This document shows positions 17,251 to 25,924 of a DNA stretch of 64,000 nucleotides, piece after piece (positions within the stretch are counted from its first letter, which is position 1; each line of letters begins with the position of its first letter). Below the pieces are notes generated by a model. The model did no database searches, was not told the DNA's origin, and was given only the letters and a program-made list of their open reading frames with translations. The translations under genes and the position numbers were made by a program. Origin of the DNA: RGIG3102 sp964369975 (GTDB taxonomy: Bacteria > Bacillota > Clostridia > Oscillospirales > Ruminococcaceae); the NCBI GenBank assembly GCA_964369975.1, contig CAYJFZ010000006.1, positions 1-64,000 of the forward strand, read 5' to 3'.

Positions 17251-18684
17251 ATGGCCGGTATAGGTTTAGAGTTAAAAAAGATTTATAGCGAAGATAATAT
17301 ATCAAACATAGCCCTTGGCGCAGCGTATAGCTCAATGGTAACAGTTGGCCCTACGCTTTTGATAGTGGCAATACTACTTTTGATGTACTCAGCGCTCGGA
17401 TTTAACTATATTGAGATTTCACAAAGAGAATTACTATCCACTACAATTTTGTATATTTTTATATTTTGTGGGATATTAATTTCACCTTTTAATACATTAT
17501 TTTCAAGATACATTGCCGATAAAATATATCAAAGAAAGTTTGATGAAATTTTACCTTCTTACTACACAGGCTTAATTATAGTTTGTGCTATTGGCACATT
17601 AGTAGCAATCCCTTTGATGTATCGCTTATTATTTATAGCTATGATAGAGCTATATTATGTAGCTATGGCGTATGTTTTTTGGATGTCGATGATAATTGTG
17701 TTTTTTTCTACAATTTATCTACACGCTACAAAAGACTATAAGATAATTTTCGTTTTTTATGTAATGGGTATGAGTCTTGCATTTTTATTAGCTTTTATTT
17801 TAACTGGGTTTATGAGTGTTATTAATGCAGTAATCACAGGACTTGCCTTAGGTTTTTTCATAATAGGATTTTTACAATTTGCTCAAGTAAAACGATGGTT
17901 TAAAAGCAAAAAGACAAACTACTTAGAATGTCTAAAATATTTTTGGATTTGTAGGGAGTTATTTGTCTCAAACGGATTATACACCCTTGGTATTTATGCT
18001 CACATATTCGTTTTTTGGTTTAGTGAGGGAAGTATAATAGTAGCTGATACATTCAGAACTCACCCTATGTATGATATGGCAGCGTGTATAGCGATGTTTT
18101 CAAATATTTCTACAACTATAATTTTCATAGTAATGGCAGAAACAGAATTTCATGAAAATTATCAAGTTTATATGGAGTCAGTAATAGGTGGCACATACAG
18201 GCAAATTCAAAAAAATAAAAGAATTTTATTTAGAACTTTAGCACAGCAATTATTAAGATTATTTGCAATTCAAAGTATGATAACAGCGATAATGTTCTTA
18301 ATAGTAGTGATATTCTTGCCTCAATTATTCTTTGCATCAATGATAATTGAAATATATCCTATTTTATCCTTAGGATATTTTGTACTATACTTGATGTACA
18401 GCTTAATTATCTATTTATACTATTTTAACGACCAATTTGGTTGTATGATACTTTCAATAATATTTGTAGGTGTATCCTTTATAGCTACACTATTTACAAG
18501 GAATTTAGATATAGCGTTCTATGGCTTTGGCTTTGGAATAGGAGCATTAGCAGGCTTTACATTCGGCTTTTTTAGATTAAAATTTATAGAAAAAAATATA
18601 AATAAACATATTTTCTGCGATGATGCAGTTGTAAAACCAGTAAAACGAGCACCAAAACGAAATGTAGTATATAAAAAGATATAA
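17251..18684 (+). CDS. pelG: PelG-type polysaccharide exporter
   Basis: Twelve-helix membrane protein of the MOP/polysaccharide exporter superfamily. The N-terminus MAGIGLELKKIYSEDN and the nearby VTVGPTLLI are characteristic of PelG. 477 residues is typical. It should form the export channel for the PelF product with PelD and PelE at the membrane. An AAAGGAG ribosome binding site precedes the ATG. Its stop codon overlaps an ATG of the next reading frame, so transcription clearly continues into the second half of the locus. Confidence 0.92.
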   Translation: MAGIGLELKKIYSEDNISNIALGAAYSSMVTVGPTLLIVAILLLMYSALGFNYIEISQRELLSTTILYIFIFCGILISPFNTLFSRYIADKIYQRKFDEILPSYYTGLIIVCAIGTLVAIPLMYRLLFIAMIELYYVAMAYVFWMSMIIVFFSTIYLHATKDYKIIFVFYVMGMSLAFLLAFILTGFMSVINAVITGLALGFFIIGFLQFAQVKRWFKSKKTNYLECLKYFWICRELFVSNGLYTLGIYAHIFVFWFSEGSIIVADTFRTHPMYDMAACIAMFSNISTTIIFIVMAETEFHENYQVYMESVIGGTYRQIQKNKRILFRTLAQQLLRLFAIQSMITAIMFLIVVIFLPQLFFASMIIEIYPILSLGYFVLYLMYSLIIYLYYFNDQFGCMILSIIFVGVSFIATLFTRNLDIAFYGFGFGIGALAGFTFGFFRLKFIEKNINKHIFCDDAVVKPVKRAPKRNVVYKKI

Positions 18685-18698
18685 TGAGGATAAATACA

Positions 18699-20204
18699 AT
18701 GCAGTCAAGCAATGAGAGCAAATATATAAGACTAAATTTAATAACCTCTATACTATTTCAAGTGATAACAGTTGTAATTAGTATGGCATCAAGACTTGTA
18801 GTTAATAGATACTTAGGTATTAACTATTTGGGTTTGTTGTCTGTGTTTGTAAATTTTTGCGATATTTTCACCTTTGCCCTTGCAGGTATAGCAGTTTCTT
18901 TTTATCATAAATTATATAAACCGATATCTGAAAATGATGAAAGCGAAATAAGTAGCATATATAATTTTTACAAAAAAATATATACACGAGTAGCTATTGG
19001 TATTTTAATAGTTGGCCTACTTGCGAATATTGTAATTGGTCTTGTAATTGATGATACAATAGCTATAAATGTGACTATGCTATCGTATAGCATATATCTT
19101 TTATCTGTAGTAATCGTTAGTGCTAATATAATAAAACAATATTTTATAATAGCAAATAAAAGGCATTACATAGTACTCACAGTTAATATAGTTGTAGAAT
19201 TATCATTTTTCATTATACAAACAGTTGGAGTATTAATAACTAAAAGTTTTTACTTTTTTATAATTCTTTATGTAGTTAAGAGTATTGTTTTTAACATAGT
19301 TTTTAAATATATAATAAATAAAGAGTATACATTTTTAAATAAGAATAAAGATTTTAAATGGATAACTGACACTCACAGCCTATATAAGGATTTAAAAAGT
19401 ATAGTACTTACTAAAATAGGCGATTTAATGGTACACAACACAGATAATATTATTATATCTGCAGCAGTAGGCACAGCTGCAAGTGGGATATATTCTAATT
19501 ATTTATTAGTTTATACTGGCGCTATTGCAGTAGCAAGCACTTATTTTACAGCAGTAACTGCTAAAATAGGCACCTTTATAGCAAAAAACAATAGCGAGAT
19601 AGTTTTTAAAGATTTTTTAAAAAATTCAGGCTTTGCAATAGTCATTAATGGCTTTTGTACTACTTGTTTTTATATATTAATTCAAGATTTTATCTTTGTG
19701 TGGATGGGCAATGCTTCGGTTTTATCACATAATGTTGCGTTACTTGTAACGATAAATCTTTATTTGTATACATCAAGGACAGTGAGTGCAGTTTATAGAA
19801 ATGGCGCTGGCCTATTCTTAAAAATAGGTAATGTGAATATTTTAAGAGGTATTATAAATTTAGCTTTATCTATCTATTTAAGCATTAATTTTGGCATAGA
19901 AGGTGTGCTTTTAGCAACAATTATTTCAAATTTGTCAACAGCTTATGTATATGAAATTATAGTGCTTTATCGCTATTTTAAAAAATCTTTAGCGTATGAA
20001 ATTGCCTATCAAATTCTGAGTATAGGCAGTATTTTAATAAGCATAAATTTAATTGGTAATATTACACAGGGCTTAGTAAATGATACTATATTTGTATTTT
20101 TATTAAAAAGTATAATTTGTGCTGTTATAGCGGGTATAATATATGGTATATTTTATCTTGTGTACACTATTGTTGGGAGGAAGTTTTTATGGGAAGAAAA
20201 TTAA
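18699..20204 (+). CDS. Wzx-type polysaccharide flippase (first)
   Basis: About 500 residues with 12-14 hydrophobic segments and the start ITSILFQVITVVISMASRLVVNRYLG typical of Wzx/O-antigen translocases of the MOP superfamily. Such proteins flip undecaprenyl-diphosphate-linked oligosaccharides across the membrane. I chose ATG 18699 because GAGGA sits 8-9 bases upstream; ATG 18684 overlaps the pelG stop and has no clear ribosome binding site. It is distinct from PelG in sequence start and loops. Presence of a second MOP exporter in a Pel-like operon is unusual. Confidence 0.85.
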   Translation: MQSSNESKYIRLNLITSILFQVITVVISMASRLVVNRYLGINYLGLLSVFVNFCDIFTFALAGIAVSFYHKLYKPISENDESEISSIYNFYKKIYTRVAIGILIVGLLANIVIGLVIDDTIAINVTMLSYSIYLLSVVIVSANIIKQYFIIANKRHYIVLTVNIVVELSFFIIQTVGVLITKSFYFFIILYVVKSIVFNIVFKYIINKEYTFLNKNKDFKWITDTHSLYKDLKSIVLTKIGDLMVHNTDNIIISAAVGTAASGIYSNYLLVYTGAIAVASTYFTAVTAKIGTFIAKNNSEIVFKDFLKNSGFAIVINGFCTTCFYILIQDFIFVWMGNASVLSHNVALLVTINLYLYTSRTVSAVYRNGAGLFLKIGNVNILRGIINLALSIYLSINFGIEGVLLATIISNLSTAYVYEIIVLYRYFKKSLAYEIAYQILSIGSILISINLIGNITQGLVNDTIFVFLLKSIICAVIAGIIYGIFYLVYTIVGRKFLWEEN

Positions 20205-21262
20205 TAAGTTTTGTAATTCCAGTATTTAACGGACAAGAGTACATTGATAGATGTCTTAGATCAATAATAGTTAGTGAAGAAATGAATTTTGAAATCATTT
20301 TAATTAATGATGGCTCAACTGATAATACAAAAGAAATTTGTGATGCTTGGGCTAAAAAATATGATAATATTCATGTTGAACATATAAGCCCCTCAGGTCA
20401 AGGAAAAGCAAGAAATATAGGTATGCAACTCGTTAAAACAGACTTTGTTATGTTTGTTGACGTTGATGATGAAATCATTTTTGATGGCGTGATGAATATG
20501 CTTAAAATTTCTGTAGAAAATGATTATGATATAGTTTGTGCGCCTTACTACCGTTTAGAGACAACTGGTAAAATTTTAGTAGATAATGGATTGAGTGAAG
20601 GCTTAGTAAATAAGTATACAACAAAAGAAGATAAGATAAGATACGATGTTATAAGAGAAAAAAATGTATTTGGTTATCTGTGGACAAAGGTTTATAAAAC
20701 GCAGTTTATTATAGAAAATAAATTAGTGCTAAGTGAAGAAAAATTTGCCTTTATGGAAGATTCTTTATTTAATCACGAGGCCTTAGTACATGATCCAAAA
20801 TTTTATTATACAAAAACACCTTCGTATGTTGTAGATGTAACGAATACTTCTACAACAAGAAAATCCAACATAAGAATAGGCCCACAGGCAGAAAGATTTA
20901 TAGGTTATTTTTACACCTATTTAGAAGAAAGAGGAAAATTAGAAGAACATTTAGATTTAATAATGCCACTTACAATGAGGGTAGCCGCCTTTTCATTAGT
21001 TAAAAATATTCCATATGAAGGCTTATCTTATAAAAAAATAAAAGAAAAAGTTGATATATATGCAGATTCTAAGTTTTTTTATAGCTTAACTCATATTAAA
21101 AAATCTTATAAGCATTTGTTTAATATAACATCTAAAGCAGAGGTCTTACTTTATACTATTTGTTATTTTTTACTAAAATATAAACTAAAAACAATAATGT
21201 CTTTGATGTTTTGCGTTAGCTATCCAATATTTAAAATATACTTAAATAAAAATGTAAAGTAA
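20189..21262 (+). CDS. GT2 glycosyltransferase (first of three)
   Basis: 357 residues. The N-terminal GT-A domain contains FVIPVFNGQEYIDRCL, EIILINDGSTDNTKEIC and the metal-binding DVDDE, where DSDD or DGDD is usual. A helical C-terminal region follows. I chose ATG 20189, eight bases after GGGAGG, rather than an upstream in-frame ATG at 20117 that lies deep inside the flippase gene. The chosen start overlaps the flippase stop by 16 bases. Likely adds one sugar to a lipid-linked repeat unit. Donor and acceptor cannot be predicted. Confidence 0.85.
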   Translation: MGRKLISFVIPVFNGQEYIDRCLRSIIVSEEMNFEIILINDGSTDNTKEICDAWAKKYDNIHVEHISPSGQGKARNIGMQLVKTDFVMFVDVDDEIIFDGVMNMLKISVENDYDIVCAPYYRLETTGKILVDNGLSEGLVNKYTTKEDKIRYDVIREKNVFGYLWTKVYKTQFIIENKLVLSEEKFAFMEDSLFNHEALVHDPKFYYTKTPSYVVDVTNTSTTRKSNIRIGPQAERFIGYFYTYLEERGKLEEHLDLIMPLTMRVAAFSLVKNIPYEGLSYKKIKEKVDIYADSKFFYSLTHIKKSYKHLFNITSKAEVLLYTICYFLLKYKLKTIMSLMFCVSYPIFKIYLNKNVK

Positions 21263-21275
21263 AAGGGAGTATCCT

Positions 21276-22271
21276 ATGGATTTAATAAGCATAGTTGTAC
21301 CTGTATATAATTTAGAAATGTACTTAGATAAGTGCATAAATAGCCTTGTTATGCAAAGTTATAAAAATATTGAAATTATTTTAGTTAATGATGGCTCTAC
21401 AGACTCATCAAAAAAAATCTGCGAAGAATGGGCTAAAAAAGATGATAGAATAATTGTTATAAATCAAGAAAATCAAGGGCAGAGTGCTGCAAGAAATGCA
21501 GCCTTAGCTATTATAAAAGGTGAGTTTCTCAGCTTTGTAGATGGCGATGACTATATACAAGAAGATATGATTTTAAATTTATATGAAGAAATTAAAAAAA
21601 CAGATTCTGATGTAGCGATTTGTAATTATAAAAATGTAATGCAAGATGAAACAGCAGCCGTTAGAGATACTTTGCAACCCAAAGCAATAGCTAATACTAC
21701 GACTTTGTCAGGCAATGAGTATACTTTACAACTGCTCTCAGGGGCGCAGTTTGCTACTGTATGGGCAAAGCTATATAAAAAAAGCAGTATAGAAAAAATT
21801 AAGTTTGAAGTAGGCTTATATGCAGAAGATACATTATACTTATATGAAATATTAGAGCCCAGTTTTAAAATAGTGATAATTCCTTATGTAGGCTATAATT
21901 ATCTATTAAGAAATGATAGTATAACTCAAGGGGATAAAAAGAATAAATTTTATTATGATGCAGTTAGAATAAGTTTTTTAATTACCGAAAAGTTAAAAGA
22001 AAAATTTCCTTTACTAAAAGATAATTTTGTAATTTATCAAATGAGGACTATAATTAGCTTTTTAATAAAAGTGCCGTATAGTCATATTTTTAATAAACAT
22101 GAAGAGTATTTATTTGTTATTGATTTATTAAATAAAAACAAGAAGAATTTTTATAATAGTGGTGCTTCATTAATGTTTAAAGGATTTATTTTTTCATTTA
22201 GCATTTCTAAAGTTATTTCAAAATTCATAGCGAGTTTTTTACTTAAAATAGCAATTAAAAATTTAAGTTAG
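21276..22271 (+). CDS. GT2 glycosyltransferase (second of three)
   Basis: 331 residues with ISIVVPVYNLEMYLDKCI, EIILVNDGSTDSSKKIC and FVDGDDYI, the standard inverting GT2 nucleotide-sugar site, and a hydrophobic or amphipathic C-terminal tail. It starts 13 bases after the previous stop with an AAAGGGAG ribosome binding site. It is clearly similar to the next gene (for example the shared CxEWAxKDDRIIVI stretch), so the two probably arose by duplication and then diverged in their acceptor-binding halves. Confidence 0.87.
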   Translation: MDLISIVVPVYNLEMYLDKCINSLVMQSYKNIEIILVNDGSTDSSKKICEEWAKKDDRIIVINQENQGQSAARNAALAIIKGEFLSFVDGDDYIQEDMILNLYEEIKKTDSDVAICNYKNVMQDETAAVRDTLQPKAIANTTTLSGNEYTLQLLSGAQFATVWAKLYKKSSIEKIKFEVGLYAEDTLYLYEILEPSFKIVIIPYVGYNYLLRNDSITQGDKKNKFYYDAVRISFLITEKLKEKFPLLKDNFVIYQMRTIISFLIKVPYSHIFNKHEEYLFVIDLLNKNKKNFYNSGASLMFKGFIFSFSISKVISKFIASFLLKIAIKNLS

Positions 22272-22289
22272 AAAAATTAAGGAGTTAAA

Positions 22290-23276
22290 ATGGTTAGTAT
22301 AATAGTTCCCGTTTATAATGTTGAAAAATATGTGGACAGATGTATTAAAAGCATTGCAGAGCAATCATATAAAGATATAGAAATAATTTTAATAAATGAT
22401 GGGTCCAAAGACTCATCAGGCAAAATTTGCGATGAGTGGGCAAGAAAAGATGATAGAATAATAGTTATCCACCAAGAAAACAAGGGCTTGCCAAATGCAA
22501 GAAATCAGGGGTTAAAAATAAAAAAAGGCGAATATTTTGCCTTTGTTGATAGCGACGATTTTATTTGTAGTGATATGGTGCAAACTCTTTTAGATACTGC
22601 AAAAAAAACAAATGTAGATGTAGTTATATATGGTTTTTGTGATGTAAATGTAGAGGGTAAAAGGATTTTAAAAAATTCAGATTTTTATCATCAAGATAAA
22701 GAAAGATACTATAATAATAAAGAATTTTTAATTAATAGTATAAATAATGTAATTTCGCCTATGGTGTGGGATAAGTTTTATAAGTCTGAAACTTTTAAAG
22801 ATATAAGATTTATAGAAAATGCAATATCAGAAGATTTTAATTTTTTAATGGATGCTATGCAATACATGAATACTGCTATTTATATACCTTCAAGGCATTA
22901 TATGTATACCTTTAGAAAAGATAGTATTGCGAATACTATAAATATGGATCTTGCTGTTGATGTAATAAAGCGCTGTTTAAAAGATGAAGATGAATTAGTA
23001 AAAAAATACGGTGATGAAGTTAAATTTTGTATTAATGATATGATATTCACAAAGCTTGCTAAAATTTTTACTAAAATGCCATATAAAGAAATTAAAGAAA
23101 AATCAGATAGATTTAAACTATTGCATAAAAAGTTAAGAGAAAATAAAGGCTACATACTAAAGGCTAATGTAAATTTAGTAAATAAGATTTGCCTTGTTGG
23201 ATATACGATTTTTCCAAGGATTACTTGGATAGGGATTAATCGTTTGAATGATTTTCTTGAGCATATAAATAGGTGA
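22290..23276 (+). CDS. GT2 glycosyltransferase (third of three)
   Basis: 328 residues with VSIIVPVYNVEKYVDRCI, EIILINDGSKDSSGKICDEWA and FVDSDDFI, all catalytic features of GT2 enzymes intact. It is a close paralogue of the preceding gene through the first 110 residues. An AAGGAG ribosome binding site lies upstream, and the gap to the previous gene is 18 bases. It likely acts in the same lipid-linked oligosaccharide pathway as the two other GT2s and the two Wzx-type flippases. Confidence 0.87.
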   Translation: MVSIIVPVYNVEKYVDRCIKSIAEQSYKDIEIILINDGSKDSSGKICDEWARKDDRIIVIHQENKGLPNARNQGLKIKKGEYFAFVDSDDFICSDMVQTLLDTAKKTNVDVVIYGFCDVNVEGKRILKNSDFYHQDKERYYNNKEFLINSINNVISPMVWDKFYKSETFKDIRFIENAISEDFNFLMDAMQYMNTAIYIPSRHYMYTFRKDSIANTINMDLAVDVIKRCLKDEDELVKKYGDEVKFCINDMIFTKLAKIFTKMPYKEIKEKSDRFKLLHKKLRENKGYILKANVNLVNKICLVGYTIFPRITWIGINRLNDFLEHINR

Positions 23277-23320
23277 AATAGTTTAATGGCGGATAAAATT
23301 TATAAAAAAGGGGGAGCTTT

Positions 23321-24775
23321 ATGAACTTAAAAGAAATAAAACAGAAATATATAGATTTGCCTTTAAGATTAAAAGCGAGTGTATGGTTTTTAGTATGTTT
23401 TTGTTTGCAAAAAGGGATTTCTATTATAGCAACTCCTATTTTTACAAGGGTATTTACAACTCAAGAGTATGGTGAATTAAGCGTTTTTTATTCATGGGTT
23501 AATATAGTTGGCGTTTTTGTAACTTTAAATATCTACTTTGGCGTTTTTGTTCAAGGGCTTGTAAAATTTGAAGAAGATAGAAAAAAATATGCCGCATCAA
23601 TGCACGGACTTTTAACTACTCTAAGTCTTATCTTTACTGTAGTATATTTTTTATTCAGTGATTTTTGGTGTAGTTTATTTTCACTATCGCATACGCAAAT
23701 GTTATATATGCTTATATTAATTTGGGCAAATGGTATATTTACTTTATGGATGAATGAGGAAAGAGTACTGCTAAATTATAAAAGATATGCAGTAGTAATG
23801 ATAACATTTGCCATAGTAGAGCCGGTAATGGGTTTATTGTTTATTATTAATTCAAACAATAAAGTAGCGGACAGGCTTTTAGCGGCTGTAATTGTAAATC
23901 TTGCAATTTTTTCAGTTGTATTTTTTCAAAAAATATATAAAGATAAAACCTTCTTTAGCAAAAAGTATTGGAAGTATGCCTTAGCTTTTAATATTCCGCT
24001 TCTTCCTCATTATTTATCAACGGTTATACTAACTTCAGCCGATAGGATAATGATTGATTTTTATATAGGTGAGAGTGCTGCTGGTATTTACAGCTTAGCG
24101 TATTCAGTAGCATTTTTAACGAGTATAATTAACTCCTCTGTAATGCAAACTGTTGAGCCCTGGATTTATGAAAAAATCAAAATGGGCGAGCAAGAAAAAA
24201 TACCAAGGGTTGCATATAATTTAATAATAGTAGTAGCAATTGTAAATATTTTATTAATTGCCTTTGCCCCTGAAGCTATCTTTATTTTTGCACCGAGCGA
24301 TTATTATTCAGCGGTGTGGATAGTGCCCTTAATTTCGATGAGCGTATACTTTATGTTTTTATATATGTTTTTTATACCTTTTGAATTTTACTATGAGAAA
24401 AAGATATATATAACAGTTTCAACAGGCATAGCAGCTGTAATAAAAATTGTCTTAAACTTAATAGTTCTGCCTATCTTTGGATTTTTAGCAGCCGGATACA
24501 CAACATTAATTTGTTATATAATCTATGCTTTAATGCATTATATATTTATGAACAAAGTAATAAAAGAGAAAACTGGCAAAAAATCTATTTATGATGTTAA
24601 AATGCTTATAAAAATATCAATAATATTTATGTTAGTAAGTTTTAGCTTTATGCTAACTTACAATATGACGATAATAAGATACTCATTAGTGGCTATATTA
24701 TTAATAAGTGCGTTTATTTTAAGAAAGAAAATAATCGAATTTGCAAAGCTTCTTTTAGAAATTAAAAAAGCTTAA
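23321..24775 (+). CDS. Wzx-type polysaccharide flippase (second)
   Basis: 484 residues with 12-14 hydrophobic segments. It begins with a cytoplasmic amphipathic stretch, then LKASVWFLVCFCLQKGISIIATPIFTRVFTTQEYG, the pattern of O-antigen/teichuronic-type flippases. The central HYLSTVILTSADRIMIDFYIGESAAGIYSLAYSVAF is a hallmark of the family. A GGGGGAG ribosome binding site precedes the ATG. It is the third MOP-type exporter in the operon, and the last gene before a strong terminator. Confidence 0.87.
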   Translation: MNLKEIKQKYIDLPLRLKASVWFLVCFCLQKGISIIATPIFTRVFTTQEYGELSVFYSWVNIVGVFVTLNIYFGVFVQGLVKFEEDRKKYAASMHGLLTTLSLIFTVVYFLFSDFWCSLFSLSHTQMLYMLILIWANGIFTLWMNEERVLLNYKRYAVVMITFAIVEPVMGLLFIINSNNKVADRLLAAVIVNLAIFSVVFFQKIYKDKTFFSKKYWKYALAFNIPLLPHYLSTVILTSADRIMIDFYIGESAAGIYSLAYSVAFLTSIINSSVMQTVEPWIYEKIKMGEQEKIPRVAYNLIIVVAIVNILLIAFAPEAIFIFAPSDYYSAVWIVPLISMSVYFMFLYMFFIPFEFYYEKKIYITVSTGIAAVIKIVLNLIVLPIFGFLAAGYTTLICYIIYALMHYIFMNKVIKEKTGKKSIYDVKMLIKISIIFMLVSFSFMLTYNMTIIRYSLVAILLISAFILRKKIIEFAKLLLEIKKA

Positions 24776-24811
24776 AAAAAACAGTAAATAGAAATATTTA
24801 CTGTTTTTTTT
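24774..24811. terminator. Bidirectional terminator ending the exopolysaccharide operon
   Basis: Stem ACAGTAAATA / TATTTACTGT with a GAAA loop, extended by an A-run on one side and a T-run on the other. It lies between the last flippase gene and the convergent secreted-protein gene and can serve both. Confidence 0.88.
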
Positions 24812-24815
24812 ATTG

Positions 24816-25229
24816 CTATTTTTTATAGAATATAGCACTCGCCATGCCACCGTCTTTTGCTACAATACTTATTAAGTTTTCACCTTGTGGTAAAGATTTA
24901 ATTAAAGAAGATTTTAAAGTTATACTCCTACCACCATCTTTAACTACAGCTATAGTATTAACATCCATAGAAACACCGTTTATCCAAATACCAGCTAAGT
25001 TATAAGGTATATCACAAGTAAATGTGGCAGTAGTACTTACTGTCTGATTTATACCTGTGAGCATTCTATAAGTTGGAGTAGGAGAATCAGGTTGTACATA
25101 ACTTCTTTGAGGGACATAGTCTTGACCACCTACTGGCAGCACTTCATCATACAAAGCATACGAAACAGGACTAATTTGCAAAGCAGAAATTAAAGCTAAA
25201 GAGAAAAATAGCTTTTTTGAAATTTTCAT
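24816..25229 (-). CDS. Small secreted protein with one beta-rich domain
   Basis: 137 residues. A clear Sec signal peptide (MKISKKLFFSLALISALQIS, cleavage probably after the SYA near residue 26) precedes a Pro-rich stretch (about 40-52) and a domain of about 80 residues ending QGENLISIVAKDGGMASAIF. The last domain has the strand pattern of the X2/Ig-like module seen in the protein ending at 703. No Cys is near the cleavage site, so it is not a lipoprotein. GGAGG lies before the ATG. It is convergent with the exopolysaccharide operon. A matrix-associated role is possible but unsupported beyond position. Confidence 0.7.
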   Translation of the reverse strand: MKISKKLFFSLALISALQISPVSYALYDEVLPVGGQDYVPQRSYVQPDSPTPTYRMLTGINQTVSTTATFTCDIPYNLAGIWINGVSMDVNTIAVVKDGGRSITLKSSLIKSLPQGENLISIVAKDGGMASAIFYKK

Positions 25230-25379
25230 AATACTACCTCCTATAATAAATCAAAAGATTTATAGTAATATCGTATGCAAAAAATATAAAAATAAACATT
25301 TTAAAACAAATAATTACAGCATTTTAAAACATAAATCTTACATAGATGTGAAAAAAATGAAAAAAATAATAGTAAGCTA

Positions 25380-25407
25380 TTGAAAATAAAATTATTTTTG
25401 ATATACT
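25380..25407 (+). promoter_or_regulatory. Promoter of the marR-ABC exporter operon
   Basis: TTGAAA (25380-25385), 16-bp spacer, TATACT (25402-25407) with an extended TGA element, 21 bases before the marR start. The segment between the -10 and the start includes CCTACTATAGG, a partly symmetric site that could bind the regulator. Confidence 0.6.
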
Positions 25408-25428
25408 ACCTACTATAGGAGGAGAGTT

Positions 25429-25854
25429 ATGGACAATAAAATTAATATATTTCCCATTATGAGAATTTTAAAAGACACGATGGAAAAAAATGCAAATAAT
25501 CATTTGAAAAAATCAGGATTGACTGTAAGGCAAGGGCATATTTTGATTTATTTATTTCATAAATACAAGGAACAAGCAAGCCTAAAAGATATAGAAAAAC
25601 ACTTACAAGTTGCACAGCCTACTTGCCTTGGCATAGTAGCAAGATTAGAAGAAAAGCAGTTTGTAACTACATTTTTTAATGATGAAGACAAGAGAGCAAA
25701 GTTAGTAAAGCTAACAGATAAAGGAAAAGAGATAGTAACGATTACTAATGAGAGCATAGACAAGGCTCATGAAAAAATATTAAAGCCTTTATCAGATATA
25801 GAAAAAACAGTTTTTGCACAGCTTTTACAAAAAATAAACGATGGAATAGAATAA
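25429..25854 (+). CDS. MarR-family transcriptional regulator
   Basis: 141 residues with the winged-helix pattern of MarR proteins: LTVRQGHILIYLF, the recognition-helix segment LKDIEKHLQVAQPTCLGIVARLEE, and the wing KRAKLVKLTDKGKEI. It sits 70 bases upstream of a two-gene ABC exporter on the same strand, an arrangement typical for MarR repressors that control drug exporters and are released by the exported compound. GGAGG lies upstream of the ATG. The ligand is unknown. Confidence 0.9.
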   Translation: MDNKINIFPIMRILKDTMEKNANNHLKKSGLTVRQGHILIYLFHKYKEQASLKDIEKHLQVAQPTCLGIVARLEEKQFVTTFFNDEDKRAKLVKLTDKGKEIVTITNESIDKAHEKILKPLSDIEKTVFAQLLQKINDGIE

Positions 25855-25874
25855 ATAGTATTATAAAAAGATTA

Positions 25875-25891
25875 TCTTAAGCTTTTTAAGA
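25875..25891. promoter_or_regulatory. Inverted repeat between marR and the exporter genes
   Basis: TCTTAA-GCTTT-TTAAGA, perfect 6-bp arms, lies 34 bases before the first exporter gene. It could be a MarR operator or a small RNA hairpin. No other support. Confidence 0.3.
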
Positions 25892-25924
25892 AAATAAATA
25901 GCATACTATTAAAATGGAGGGAAA

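Noticed and set aside
20117..20188. Longer N-terminus for the first GT2 enzyme.
   Set aside because: It lies inside the preceding flippase gene, lacks a ribosome binding site and adds residues before the natural GT2 start; ATG 20189 has GGGAGG.
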